From Bacteroidota bacterium (lineage in GTDB: Bacteria; Bacteroidota; Bacteroidia; Flavobacteriales; Crocinitomicaceae), in the NCBI GenBank assembly GCA_029558435.1, contig JAKQEZ010000457.1:1-19808 (forward strand): DNA of 19,808 bases, written 5' to 3'. Under the pieces are notes generated by a model, which worked only from the letters and a program-made list of their open reading frames with translations, searched no databases and was not told where the DNA came from. The first letter of the stretch is position 1, and each line of letters starts with the position of its first letter. Of this stretch, positions 1 through 10,950 are shown one piece after another. Position numbers and translations under genes: made by a program.

Positions 1-2818
<2,818 letters not shown>

Positions 2819-2842
2819 TGCTAAACCGCATTCCCATATTGA

Positions 2843-4195
2843 ATGAGAAAGACCATATTCATAAGCCACGCAACGCCTGACGACAATGATTTTACAAAAT
2901 GGTTGGCGTTAAAACTTATTGGATTAGGCTATGAAGTTTGGTGTGATGTTCTTTTTTTGGATAAGGGCGTAGATTTTTGGAGCAATATCGAAAAAGAAAT
3001 CAGAGAAAATGCTTGTAAGTTTTTAATTGTTTCCTCTACATATTCAAATCAGCGAGAAGGGGTTTTAAAAGAATTGGCAGTTGCTGCAAAAGTCAAAAAG
3101 CAGTTGAATGACGATACTTTTATTATTCCGTTAGCTATTGATGAGAAGCTTTCTTATGACGACATAAACATTGACATAGTTCGGCTTAATGCAATTGATT
3201 TTAAAAAATCTTGGGCAAGTGGATTACGAGATTTGTTAGAAGCATTAGAGAAACAAAACATTCCCAAAAACAGCCCTGACCTTGCAAAAAGCAATCATCT
3301 GTATCAACAAATTTTCCTGCACGATAAAAGCGTTATTGAAAAAGAAGAAATTTATGACTCAAATTGGTTTTCAATCACATCGTTTCCGACTGAGTTAAGA
3401 TTTCACGAATACGGAAAGAGAATTCCGAAAGGTTTTGACACCAGAACCTTGACTTTTCCAGCTATTCCTTACAAGAATTATTTATGCACATTTGCTTGGG
3501 AATACGATTTCATACAGCAATTGCCCGATACAGAAACATATAATAGCAGCAAGACTATCAGAATACCAGTAAATGATATTTTTTCAGGAAAATACAACAC
3601 AGATTTTATCGGAAACTTTGAATGTCAAAGGCTAATTGTTCAATTACTCAATAAAGCATTTGAGTTAAGAATGAAAGATAAGTTGGTTCGGAACTATCAA
3701 ATGTCAAACAGAATCGGATATTGGATTGAAAAAGGAATATTGGAGAAAGATAAGTTCAATAAAGTTCAGTTAGTTGGCAAACAGAAAGACAAAAATTGGC
3801 ATTTTGGAATTTCGGGAGCAGCAAAACTTTATCCGTTTCCTGTTCTAATGATTTCATCTCACATTTTTTTTACAGAAGACGGAACAAAGGTTATTGAAAC
3901 TAAAAGCATTCAACATTCCGCAAGAAGAAGACAAGGAAAAAATTGGTGGAATGACGATTGGAGAAGTAAATTATTAGCTTTTATCAAACACTTATCGGAT
4001 GATGATGCTTCATTTTATTTGGAAGTAGGTAGCGAAGAAAAGGTTTACGTTTCAAATACGCCAATTCAATTCAAAGGAATTGTTAGCTATAATATTCCAT
4101 CAAATAACAATTTAGAAGAAGAAGCTGAATTATCCGATTTGAATGACATAGATGATATTGAAGAAGAATTTGCTGAGAATATAGAATCAGAATGA
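2843..4195 (+). CDS. TIR-APAZ protein, NADase subunit of a SPARTA system
   Basis: This 450-aa protein starts with a TIR domain (about residues 1-150): IFISHATPDD forms strand A and the first loop, and Glu77 in VLKELAV sits where TIR NADases carry the catalytic glutamate. Residues from about 165 to 420 match the APAZ region, the N/PAZ-like partner module of short Argonautes. The last 30 residues are strongly acidic. In characterised SPARTA complexes the TIR-APAZ protein pairs with a short pAgo; guide RNA pairing with target DNA drives oligomerisation, and the TIR domains degrade NAD(P)+, killing or arresting the infected cell. The C-terminal tail of such proteins has been reported to occupy the nucleic-acid channel in the resting state. 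The next gene overlaps by 4 nt (ATGA), so the subunits are translationally coupled. The length is the one I recall for the Crenotalea thermophila subunit. Confidence 0.95.
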   Translation: MRKTIFISHATPDDNDFTKWLALKLIGLGYEVWCDVLFLDKGVDFWSNIEKEIRENACKFLIVSSTYSNQREGVLKELAVAAKVKKQLNDDTFIIPLAIDEKLSYDDINIDIVRLNAIDFKKSWASGLRDLLEALEKQNIPKNSPDLAKSNHLYQQIFLHDKSVIEKEEIYDSNWFSITSFPTELRFHEYGKRIPKGFDTRTLTFPAIPYKNYLCTFAWEYDFIQQLPDTETYNSSKTIRIPVNDIFSGKYNTDFIGNFECQRLIVQLLNKAFELRMKDKLVRNYQMSNRIGYWIEKGILEKDKFNKVQLVGKQKDKNWHFGISGAAKLYPFPVLMISSHIFFTEDGTKVIETKSIQHSARRRQGKNWWNDDWRSKLLAFIKHLSDDDASFYLEVGSEEKVYVSNTPIQFKGIVSYNIPSNNNLEEEAELSDLNDIDDIEEEFAENIESE

Positions 4196-5715
4196 AAGAC
4201 TTGATTTACATAGAAGAACCAAACATACTTTTTGCACACGGTCAAAAATGCACCGATGCAAGAGACGGGCTTTCATTGTTTGGTCCGCTAAATAATCTCT
4301 ATGGAATCAAAAGCGGTGTTGTTGCAACAAAAGACGGATTAAACATTTTTAAAAACTATTTAAAACACATTCAAAAACCGATTTACAACAATAACAACAT
4401 TACCAGACCTATGTTTCCGGGATTTGAAGCTGTTTTTGGCTGTAAATGGGAAGCGGAAAATATAGTTTTTAAAGAGGTAACCAATGAAGAAATTGGAAAA
4501 TTGCTTTATAACGACAGCACGCACAAAAGGACTTATGACTTGGTTTCATTGTATATCAATAAAATAATTGCAGCTAATAAAAATGAGGATGATAAAGTTG
4601 ATGTTTGGTTCGTAATTGTTCCAGATGATATTTACAAATACTGCCGTCCAAATTCAACTTTACCAAAAGCAATGGTTCAAACCAAAGCTCTTATTTCAAA
4701 GAAACAAGCAAAGAATTTCAGATATGAAGCCACTTTGTTTGAAGATATTAATATAGAGTTAAAAGCAAAGGAAAAAGAAGCTGTGTCTTATAATTATGAT
4801 GCTCAATTCCACGACCAATTAAAAGCAAGATTGCTTGAACATACTATCCCAACTCAAATTTTAAGAGAAAGCACATTGGCGTGGCGGGATTTCAAAAACA
4901 AGTTTGATAAACCCATAAGAGATTTTACAAAGATAGAAGGACATTTAGCTTGGACTATTTCGACAGCAGCATTTTACAAAGCAGGCGGAAAACCTTGGAA
5001 GTTGTCTGACATACGAAACGGAGTTTGCTATCTTGGATTAGTTTACAAAAAGGTTGAAAAAAGTAAGAACCCCAAAAATGCTTGTTGTGCAGCTCAAATG
5101 TTTTTAGATAATGGAGACGGAACTGTTTTTAAAGGTGAAGTTGGGCCTTGGTATAATCCTGAAAATGGAGAATATCATTTAAAACCAAAGGAAGCAAAAG
5201 CATTATTGACACAGGCTTTGAAATCATACCACGACCAAAATGGTAGTTATCCAAAGGAAATTTTCATTCACGCCAAAACAAAGTTTAATGCTCAAGAATG
5301 GAAAGCCTTTCAAGAAGTAACGCCAAGTGAGACAAATCTTGTTGGAGTTACGATTACCAAGACAAAACCTTTGAAACTTTACAAATCAGAAGGCGATTAT
5401 TCAATACTTAGAGGCAACGCATTTGTAGTAAATGACAAAAGTGCTTTTTTATGGACAGTTGGACACGTTCCAAAAATTCAAACTGCTTTATCTATGGAAG
5501 TTCCTAATCCAATTTTCATAGAAATAAACAAAGGAGAGGCTGACATTACGCAAGTTTTGAAAGACATCTTAGCATTGACAAAACTAAATTACAACGCTTG
5601 TATTTATGCAGACGGAGAACCTGTAACACTAAGGTTTGCTGACAAAATCGGTGAAATATTAACGGCAAGCACAGACATAAAAGCACCACCACTTGCATTC
5701 AAATATTACATATAA
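4192..5715 (+). CDS. Short prokaryotic Argonaute (MID-PIWI, catalytically inactive), SPARTA subunit
   Basis: A 507-aa protein with only MID (roughly residues 1-250) and PIWI (roughly 250-507) domains and no N or PAZ domain, the hallmark of short pAgos. Recognisable blocks are the N-terminal IYIEEPNILFAHGQKCTDAR, the MID strand VWFVIVPDD, the PIWI start GHLAWTISTAAFYKAGGKPW, and the C-terminal DKIGEIL with the ending FKYYI. The DEDX slicer tetrad is absent: the first Asp position reads CYLGLVYKK and the RDG-like position reads IFIHAKTKF. It should therefore bind guide and target without cutting and signal to the TIR domain of its partner. It is the last gene of the operon, and a hairpin (5726-5794) starts 11 nt after the stop. 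From memory the sequence is very close to Crenotalea thermophila SPARTA Ago; an alignment would settle how close. Confidence 0.95.
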   Translation: MKDLIYIEEPNILFAHGQKCTDARDGLSLFGPLNNLYGIKSGVVATKDGLNIFKNYLKHIQKPIYNNNNITRPMFPGFEAVFGCKWEAENIVFKEVTNEEIGKLLYNDSTHKRTYDLVSLYINKIIAANKNEDDKVDVWFVIVPDDIYKYCRPNSTLPKAMVQTKALISKKQAKNFRYEATLFEDINIELKAKEKEAVSYNYDAQFHDQLKARLLEHTIPTQILRESTLAWRDFKNKFDKPIRDFTKIEGHLAWTISTAAFYKAGGKPWKLSDIRNGVCYLGLVYKKVEKSKNPKNACCAAQMFLDNGDGTVFKGEVGPWYNPENGEYHLKPKEAKALLTQALKSYHDQNGSYPKEIFIHAKTKFNAQEWKAFQEVTPSETNLVGVTITKTKPLKLYKSEGDYSILRGNAFVVNDKSAFLWTVGHVPKIQTALSMEVPNPIFIEINKGEADITQVLKDILALTKLNYNACIYADGEPVTLRFADKIGEILTASTDIKAPPLAFKYYI

Positions 5716-5725
5716 CCCACAACGC

Positions 5726-5794
5726 AAAAGCATACACATTTTGCAGCCCCGCAAATCAGCCCACAAGCCAAAGCTGCAAAAAGAGTATGCTTTT
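5726..5794 (+). repeat. Family H hairpin, copy 1
   Basis: The 5' arm (5726-5747) and 3' arm (5773-5794) are complementary over 22 positions, except for two A.A mismatches around one C-G pair (5' ACA facing 3' AGA) and little else. The 25-nt loop contains CCCACAAGCCA. It lies 11 nt after the Argonaute stop, with CAACGCA just before the 5' arm, so it could act as the operon's transcription end, although only four T follow. Three other copies occur in this window with different stem sequences. Confidence 0.8.
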
Positions 5795-5803
5795 CTCCAG
5801 CCC

Positions 5804-5860
5804 GAGAAAAATTGTTTTAAAAAAATTCCTTCCCTTCTGAAAAATTTTAAAAACTCCAAC
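5804..5860 (+). repeat. AT-rich hairpin with pyrimidine loop beside H copy 1
   Basis: Just downstream of hairpin H1, TTTTAAAAAAATTC and GAAAAATTTTAAAA are largely self-complementary (11 of 14) around the pyrimidine-only loop CTTCCCTTCT. Comparable A/T arms next to C-rich, G-free linkers flank H copies 2, 3 and 4. It may be a satellite part of the H element or a terminator-like structure. The match is imperfect and the assignment is tentative. Confidence 0.4.
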
Positions 5861-5942
5861 TCACAATCCGACACAAATACATTCGGACTGTTTGCAAAAC
5901 TTAATAAAGACAAGGGTTGCAAGACACGGACGACAGGAACGC

Positions 5943-6087
5943 CAGCCTGTAACAGCGTGTATGTGGCAATAGCGGGTGAAGTGGTAAATCGAAGGTCAGT
6001 GCTTCTAAAAAACTTTGTGCTAAACGGACAGGAAAGTGCTTCTAATCCGCTACTGCACATACACGCCAACCGTTGGCTGCAATGCTA
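5943..6087 (+). repeat. Family A 145-bp attC-like inverted repeat, copy 1
   Basis: The left end CAGCCTGTAAC and right end ACCGTTGGCTGCAATGCTA bracket a long imperfect hairpin. GCGTGTATGTG (5955-5965) pairs perfectly with CACATACACGC (6056-6066) and continues through TAGCGG/CCGCTA; CAGCC pairs with GGCTG at the ends. The roughly 70-nt terminal loop carries AAGGTCAGTGCTTC and CTTTGTGCT. The layout (outer boxes AAC...GTT, spacer, inner stem, large loop) resembles an integron attC site, but the right box GTTGGCT departs from GTTRRRY. The element ends 35 nt before the Pif1-like gene. Confidence 0.8.
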
Positions 6088-6122
6088 AAGGACAGACCCT
6101 AATTGAAAATAATAAATAAAAA

Positions 6123-8426
6123 ATGACACTTGACACCAACAATATAGAATTTCAAACAGCTCTTGAGTTAATACAAGAGACAAATCAGTCATTTTTCTTG
6201 ACAGGGAAAGCAGGGACAGGGAAGTCAACTTTTCTAAAACATATCGTTGAGACAGTTTCGAAGGATTTTGTCGTTGTTGCACCAACTGGTATTGCCGCAG
6301 TGAACGTTGGTGGAGTTACAATCCATTCCTTTTTTCAATTTCCTCTAAGACCTTTACTCCCTGAAGATGAAGACATAAAAATATTTTGGAAAGATTCAGA
6401 GAAGCGGAAAATAATCTCTGCAATGGACACATTAATCATTGATGAAATTTCAATGGTTCGTGCTGATTTAATAGATGGAATTGACTATTCACTTAGAAAA
6501 AACGGTGGAAACCCAAATCTTCCATTTGGGGGGAAACAGGTGGTTTTTGTTGGCGACATATTCCAATTAGAACCTGTCACTATTAAAAACACTGGTGAGC
6601 AAAAAATTATTAGTGAAATTTATGGAAGTTCCTATTTCTACAATGCGAAAGTATTTGAAAGAGTTAGCTTATTTACCGTTGAACTTCAAAAAGTTTACCG
6701 ACAAACAGATTCGGCATTTATTTCATTATTGGACAAAGTAAGAGTCAAAGAAATTTCCCCAACAGATTTAAATAAAATAAATACTAGAGTATTCTCTCAA
6801 TCAGAATTAAACAAAAATGATTTTGCAATTACTCTTACAACAAAGAACGATTTAGCTGACACAGTTAATTTCAAAAAACTATCAGAATTAAAAACAGAAC
6901 CATTTGCTTACAATGCAGAAGTTTCAGGTGAATTCGAAGAAAGTAAATATCCTACAGAACCTGAACTAACTTTAAAAGTTGGAGCTCAGGTAATATTTAT
7001 AAAGAACGATACAGATAAAAGATGGGTAAATGGAACTATTGGTCAGGTTAGCGGATTAACAGATACCGAAATTAAAGTTAAGCTGAAAGACGGAGAAATC
7101 TACTCTGTAGAAAAGAGAATATGGGAAAATATTAAATACCAATACAATAAAGAAAAAAAGAAAATTGAACAAGAAATTGTAGGAACGTTTAAACAATATC
7201 CTTTGAAACTTGCTTGGGCAATTACAATTCATAAGAGTCAGGGATTAACTTTTGACAAAGTAGTCGTAGACTTTGGGAACGGGACTTTTGCAAGTGGACA
7301 AGCATACGTTGCACTAAGCAGAGCAACTAGTTTTGAAGGACTATTTCTTAAGCAAAAATTGAATTCAACTGATATTTACATTGATGACGAGATTAAAGAG
7401 TTTGCTAAAACCTTCAATGACCAGACAAAAATAAATGAGAGTTTAGTTGTTGGGAAAAAAGTGTTTAAGTATCAAAAAAATAAAGACAATGAACGTATTG
7501 GAGACTTACATTTCCAAAATGCAATCACTAATATTGAAAATGGAAATTTCAAATCTGCATACAGCGAACTAATAGCTGGATTTGAGAATGTATCTTGTGA
7601 CTGTGCCTTAACAACACTTATTGAAAGTAGATATGAGCAAATAACACTTTCATTAAAATCAAACTCAATTAACTGCTCATTATCAGAACTTGATTTTATA
7701 AGGGCAGTTATTTACTACTTTCCTGATTCAGGCAATTTTGGTCAAGAGCAGAAAGGTATTTACAAGAGAGCTTTACCTTTAATTGATTCATATTTAGATG
7801 ACTATCCTAATTCAGAAATCGGTCATTATTTAAAAGGAAGGGTTTTATCAGGACTTGAAAATTTTGACGAAGCTATTTCAGAATTTGAATTCGCATTGTC
7901 AATAAAGGAAACGCCAAGAGTCCACTATCGTATAGGAAGGATAAAAGAGCAAAAATTACAACATTTTGGTATAGACAATCTTTACAAGTCAATTTTGCAA
8001 AACCCTTCTAGTTTATGTTCATTAAGATGGTTTAAAGACTGTTGTGATTCCAGGGGCATAAAACTTCAAACAAACACACATAAACTTCTTGCTAATTTTT
8101 TTAATAATAAAAATACAGATGAATTCAGAAAAACGGTCAACCAATTATTATTAAATGGAACTGTCATTTTAACTGAAAACAGAACATTAAATGTTTCAAC
8201 TGCATTCGAAGATTTTCTTAGTAGTTTAAAGGCAGACGAAAATTTATTTGGTGTCGTAGAATTGGGAGAAGATGAAGAAGGCTACGAGCCTGATTATGAT
8301 GACTTTGATGATTATGACGATTACAGCCCAAGTTATGACAAATATGGTGGTGCTTATGGTTATGATGATGACACGATTGATAGTGCATTTGAAGGAGACC
8401 CTGAAAACTATTGGAATATTGACTAA
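6123..8426 (+). CDS. Pif1-like SF1 DNA helicase with TPR-like C-terminus and acidic tail
   Basis: In this 767-aa protein, Walker A is GKAGTGKST (28-36), Walker B DEIS (107-110) and motif III GDIFQLEPV (144-152). The C-terminal motor motifs are ITIHKSQG (367-374) and YVALSRA (395-401), all characteristic of Pif1/RecD-type 5'-3' DNA helicases. From about residue 450 the protein leaves the Pif1 fold. Residues 540-612 look like tetratricopeptide repeats (SYLDDYPNSEIGHYLKGRVL, then NFDEAISEFEFAL), suggesting a partner-binding platform. The last 45 residues are an Asp/Tyr/Gly-rich acidic tail. It is much longer than a minimal bacterial Pif1 domain (about 430 aa). It stands alone between two family A repeats; no clear TAnnTTTG promoter lies in the 35 nt before the ATG, so transcription may start inside or upstream of repeat A1. 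The role (replication-fork or anti-mobile-element function) is inference. Confidence 0.92.
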   Translation: MTLDTNNIEFQTALELIQETNQSFFLTGKAGTGKSTFLKHIVETVSKDFVVVAPTGIAAVNVGGVTIHSFFQFPLRPLLPEDEDIKIFWKDSEKRKIISAMDTLIIDEISMVRADLIDGIDYSLRKNGGNPNLPFGGKQVVFVGDIFQLEPVTIKNTGEQKIISEIYGSSYFYNAKVFERVSLFTVELQKVYRQTDSAFISLLDKVRVKEISPTDLNKINTRVFSQSELNKNDFAITLTTKNDLADTVNFKKLSELKTEPFAYNAEVSGEFEESKYPTEPELTLKVGAQVIFIKNDTDKRWVNGTIGQVSGLTDTEIKVKLKDGEIYSVEKRIWENIKYQYNKEKKKIEQEIVGTFKQYPLKLAWAITIHKSQGLTFDKVVVDFGNGTFASGQAYVALSRATSFEGLFLKQKLNSTDIYIDDEIKEFAKTFNDQTKINESLVVGKKVFKYQKNKDNERIGDLHFQNAITNIENGNFKSAYSELIAGFENVSCDCALTTLIESRYEQITLSLKSNSINCSLSELDFIRAVIYYFPDSGNFGQEQKGIYKRALPLIDSYLDDYPNSEIGHYLKGRVLSGLENFDEAISEFEFALSIKETPRVHYRIGRIKEQKLQHFGIDNLYKSILQNPSSLCSLRWFKDCCDSRGIKLQTNTHKLLANFFNNKNTDEFRKTVNQLLLNGTVILTENRTLNVSTAFEDFLSSLKADENLFGVVELGEDEEGYEPDYDDFDDYDDYSPSYDKYGGAYGYDDDTIDSAFEGDPENYWNID

Positions 8427-8434
8427 AGAAAGCA

Positions 8435-8582
8435 CAGCAGCCAACATGCGTTTGGCGTCATGCGGGCTGACGTGCTTACATTCAAGTTCAGTTTTCCAAT
8501 TGGGCTTTTGTGCTGGGTTGACAGTTTTGTGCTCCGAAAACCCGCACGAACGCAAAGCGCAAAAACGTTACCTGCAACCCTA
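8435..8582 (+). repeat. Family A attC-like inverted repeat, copy 2
   Basis: It begins 8 nt after the Pif1-like gene stop. The left end CAGCAGCCAAC and right end AACGTTACCTGCAACCCTA match copies 1 and 3. TGCGTTTGGCGT...TGCGGG pairs imperfectly with CCCGCACGAACGCAAAGCGCA. The loop carries AAGTTCAGTTTTCC and TTTTGTGCT. The AAC-to-GTT distance is 121 nt, against 118 in the other two copies. With copy 1 it brackets one gene as a cassette. Confidence 0.75.
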
Positions 8583-8684
8583 AAAGTTCTCTGCTAACTC
8601 CAAAGTTCAGTGCTTCTTTTTGACAGACAAAAGACAAATACCGACTTTAGGACAATCTCTTTTCACCGACAGACCCACCCTTCG

Positions 8685-8726
8685 TATTTTTATTTTTTCC
8701 CCACGCACAAAAAAATTGAAGTTTTT
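8685..8726 (+). repeat. AT-rich modules inverted relative to 15282-15326
   Basis: TATTTTTATTTTTT (8685-8698) and AAAAAAATTGAAGTTTTT (8709-8726) are exact reverse complements of 15313-15326 and 15282-15299. The C-rich linkers CCCACCCTTC and CCCCACGCAC are instead present in direct orientation at both places. The block directly precedes hairpin H2. Confidence 0.65.
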
Positions 8727-8739
8727 AATGCCAACGCAC

Positions 8740-8808
8740 ATTGCACACATTTGTCTTTGCCTGCTAACGCACAAAGCCAACCCAAAGGCAAAGCCAAAAG
8801 AGTGCAAT
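8740..8808 (+). repeat. Family H hairpin, copy 2
   Basis: The 5' arm 8740-8762 (ATTGCAC, then ACA, then the inner stem ending TTTGCCT) pairs with the 3' arm 8786-8808 (AGGCAAA to GAGTGCAAT), with the same A.A/C-G/A.A interruption as the other copies. The 23-nt loop contains GCACAAAGCCA. CCAACGCAC precedes it, matching the flank of copies 1 and 3. Confidence 0.75.
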
Positions 8809-8843
8809 CGCCACGCACTATAAAGACAAAACAGCCAAAAACA

Positions 8844-8870
8844 AACAGCCCCGAAAACGGGGCTGTTCTT
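8844..8870. terminator. Perfect 10-bp GC-rich stem with AAAA tetraloop
   Basis: AACAGCCCCG and CGGGGCTGTT form a perfect 10-bp stem around AAAA. On the + strand it is followed by CTTTG; on the - strand it is followed by TGTTTTTGG, so it may work in both directions. It separates the Pif1/repeat region from the two-component operon that starts 73 nt later. Confidence 0.65.
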
Positions 8871-8942
8871 TGTAATGCAAATACCGGCATCATATTTCAC
8901 CAATTCAAAAAGTATTCAAAATTCAATCGGTAAATTCGCACG

Positions 8943-9620
8943 ATGAAAGTTTTGGTTATAGAAGATGAACAGCAACTTGCGAATAGCATACAAACTTACC
9001 TGACGGGTAACGACTTTGTTTGTGAGTTGGCTGTCAATGCTAAAACGGCTATTGACAAAATCTCCTCTTACGAATACGACTGCATTTTACTTGACTTAAT
9101 GTTGCCTGACGGCAACGGCTTTCAAATTCTGAAAGAACTTAAAAGACAAAATAAAACCGAAGGAGTGATAATCATTTCCGCAAAAGAAACTTTAGAAACT
9201 CGCATAGAAGGTTTTAATCTTGGAGCGGACGACTATCTGACAAAGCCCTTTCATCTATCCGAATTGCTTGTAAGAATACAGGCACTCATCAGGCGTAAAA
9301 ATTTCAAAGGCAGCAACATTATTGCTTTCAACGAGATTGAAATCAATATCCTTTCAAAAACAGTAAGCATAAACAACGCACTGAAAGATTTTACCAAAAA
9401 GGAAATTGATTTACTGCTTTACTTAGTTGGCAACAAAAATAAAGTGCTTTCAAAAAGTGCCATTGCAGAACATCTTTCGGGTGATATGGCGGACATGCTG
9501 GATAATTATGATTTTGTTTACGCACACATCAAAAATTTGAAAAAGAAATTGAATGAGGCGGGTAGCGGTGATTACATAAAAACCGTTTACGGTTTAGGTT
9601 ACAAATGGCAGCATGACTAA
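8943..9620 (+). CDS. OmpR-family response regulator
   Basis: This 225-aa protein has a receiver domain with the acidic pocket Glu7-Asp8, phospho-acceptor Asp51 in LLDLMLPDGNGF, Ser79 at the switch position and Lys101 in LTKPF. An OmpR/PhoB winged-helix DNA-binding domain follows, with FTKKEIDLLLYLVGN and the C-terminal VYGLGYKW. The length is standard. The sensor kinase gene starts within its last codons (8-nt overlap), so the two form a cognate, translationally coupled pair. It most likely controls the downstream PepSY-like/outer-membrane receptor genes, which have a separate upstream promoter candidate. The inducing signal cannot be read from the sequence. Nothing points to a truncated or atypical receiver. 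Confidence 0.96.
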   Translation: MKVLVIEDEQQLANSIQTYLTGNDFVCELAVNAKTAIDKISSYEYDCILLDLMLPDGNGFQILKELKRQNKTEGVIIISAKETLETRIEGFNLGADDYLTKPFHLSELLVRIQALIRRKNFKGSNIIAFNEIEINILSKTVSINNALKDFTKKEIDLLLYLVGNKNKVLSKSAIAEHLSGDMADMLDNYDFVYAHIKNLKKKLNEAGSGDYIKTVYGLGYKWQHD

Positions 9621-10878
9621 AAAACTTCTACATAAAACTTCAAGGGCTTACCTCATTTTTTCGGTGTTGGTTTTAAGCGTGTCCGCTCCATTGTTCTATT
9701 TCATTACGGAGCGTTTATACATGCAAGAAACAGACGAAACGCTGATACTCCATAAGAACGAGTTTTTTAAATATTCACTACCGACACTAACTATTTCTGA
9801 AATTCCAAACTGGAACAAATACAACCGCAACGTAAAAATTGAACCATTCAATCACATCGCTAAAGACACACTGTTTTACACTTCTTACTTCGACACCTTA
9901 GATGCCGAGAACGAACCATACAGGGAACTCAATACACCTGTTACCATTCAGCAGCAACCTTACACCTACACAGCCAGAATTAACTTAGTTGAAACAGAAG
10001 ATTTGATGAAAAGCATTGCTCTTTTGTTCATTGCTGTCATTCTCATTCTGCTTGTGGGGCTTTTTATTATTACTCGTAAGTTATCCGTTACATTATGGAA
10101 ACCATTTTACAAAACATTGCAGCAGATAGAAGAATTTGAAATTGACAAGAGCAAGCAACCGCAATTAGCAGAAACAGACATTGAAGAATTTAACCGCTTA
10201 AATCAGAGTATTGAAAAACTAATTGAGAGAAACATAACCATTTACAAAAGCCAGCGTGAGTTTATTGAAAACGCAGCCCACGAACTGCAAACACCTTTAG
10301 CAGTTTTTCAGGTAAAGATAGATACCATCATACAGCGTTCAGATGTTACAAAAGAGCAGTCAGAAATTTTAAGTTCCTTAAACGAGAATGTTTCACGGTT
10401 AAATCGTTTGAACAAAAATTTACTCTTGCTTTCTAAAATTGATAACGAAAGTTACAGCGATAAGCAAACGGTTTCATTGAATGAATTGATTGAAAAACAC
10501 ATCGGCTTTTTTACGGAACAGGCAAAAGCAAAAAACATAACCATAGAAACAAAGCTGTCAGAGCCGCTTGAAACAAAATCAAATCCTGTTTTAGCTGAAG
10601 TGCTAATCAATAATCTCTTTCTCAATGCTATCAGGCATAATGTTCCTAACGGCAGAATTGTAATTACACTTTCTAATCACTCACTTACATTTTCAAATAC
10701 GGGTCAGGCAACTGCCTTGGTTCAGGAAAAATTGTTTAACCGCTTTTCAAAAGTCAATCCGTCTGAACAAGGAACAGGTTTGGGCTTATCCATTGTAAAG
10801 AAAATTGCCGACATAAATAACTGGACAGTATCTTACTGTCACTCCGAAAATCTCCATTCGTTTTCCATTTTATTCTAA
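9613..10878 (+). CDS. Membrane sensor histidine kinase
   Basis: The kinase has 421 residues, with two membrane segments at about 12-33 and 134-155 enclosing a roughly 100-residue periplasmic sensor region rich in charged and aromatic residues. Then come a HAMP-like linker, a HisKA domain with His223 in NAAHELQTPLA, the N box NNLFLNAIRHN (about 333-343) and the G box GTGLGLSIVKKI (387-398). The H box has Gln where most kinases have Arg (HELRTPL). No clear G1 box (DxGxG) is seen; at its place is the shortened SNTGQA at about 361-366, a compact form seen in some Bacteroidota kinases. It should phosphorylate the adjacent response regulator in response to an envelope signal. The sensor domain is not recognised as any named family. 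Confidence 0.95.
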   Translation: MTKKLLHKTSRAYLIFSVLVLSVSAPLFYFITERLYMQETDETLILHKNEFFKYSLPTLTISEIPNWNKYNRNVKIEPFNHIAKDTLFYTSYFDTLDAENEPYRELNTPVTIQQQPYTYTARINLVETEDLMKSIALLFIAVILILLVGLFIITRKLSVTLWKPFYKTLQQIEEFEIDKSKQPQLAETDIEEFNRLNQSIEKLIERNITIYKSQREFIENAAHELQTPLAVFQVKIDTIIQRSDVTKEQSEILSSLNENVSRLNRLNKNLLLLSKIDNESYSDKQTVSLNELIEKHIGFFTEQAKAKNITIETKLSEPLETKSNPVLAEVLINNLFLNAIRHNVPNGRIVITLSNHSLTFSNTGQATALVQEKLFNRFSKVNPSEQGTGLGLSIVKKIADINNWTVSYCHSENLHSFSILF

Positions 10879-10888
10879 GCGTTCAGAA

Positions 10889-10915
10889 TTTCTTCTAAAT
10901 CGAGTTTCACCTTTG
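10889..10915 (+). promoter_or_regulatory. Promoter candidate for the PepSY-like/receptor operon
   Basis: CACCTTTG at 10908-10915 matches the Bacteroidota -7 consensus TAnnTTTG at all fixed positions but one. TTTC at 10889-10892 is a weak -33 box with a short spacer. It would give a transcript starting about 25-30 nt before the ATG at 10951. The inference rests on consensus matching only. Confidence 0.3.
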
Positions 10916-10950
10916 CCTTGTAATTTTTAATTCAACAAAAAAACAAGGCA

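Noticed and set aside
5693..6088. 131-codon open frame on + strand (and 136 codons on -) after the Argonaute gene
   Set aside because: It overlaps the end of the Ago gene, hairpin H1 and repeat A1; the translation is low-complexity Lys/Asn with no protein-like pattern.
8244..8583. 103-codon frames on both strands at the end of the Pif1-like gene
   Set aside because: They are shadows of the Asp/Tyr-rich tail codons (Met/Thr- and Ile/Val-rich runs), continuing into repeat A2.
8607..8933. Overlapping open frames of 67-107 codons on both strands
   Set aside because: They cover repeat H2, AT-rich modules and a terminator stem; the open frames result from G-poor composition without coding character.
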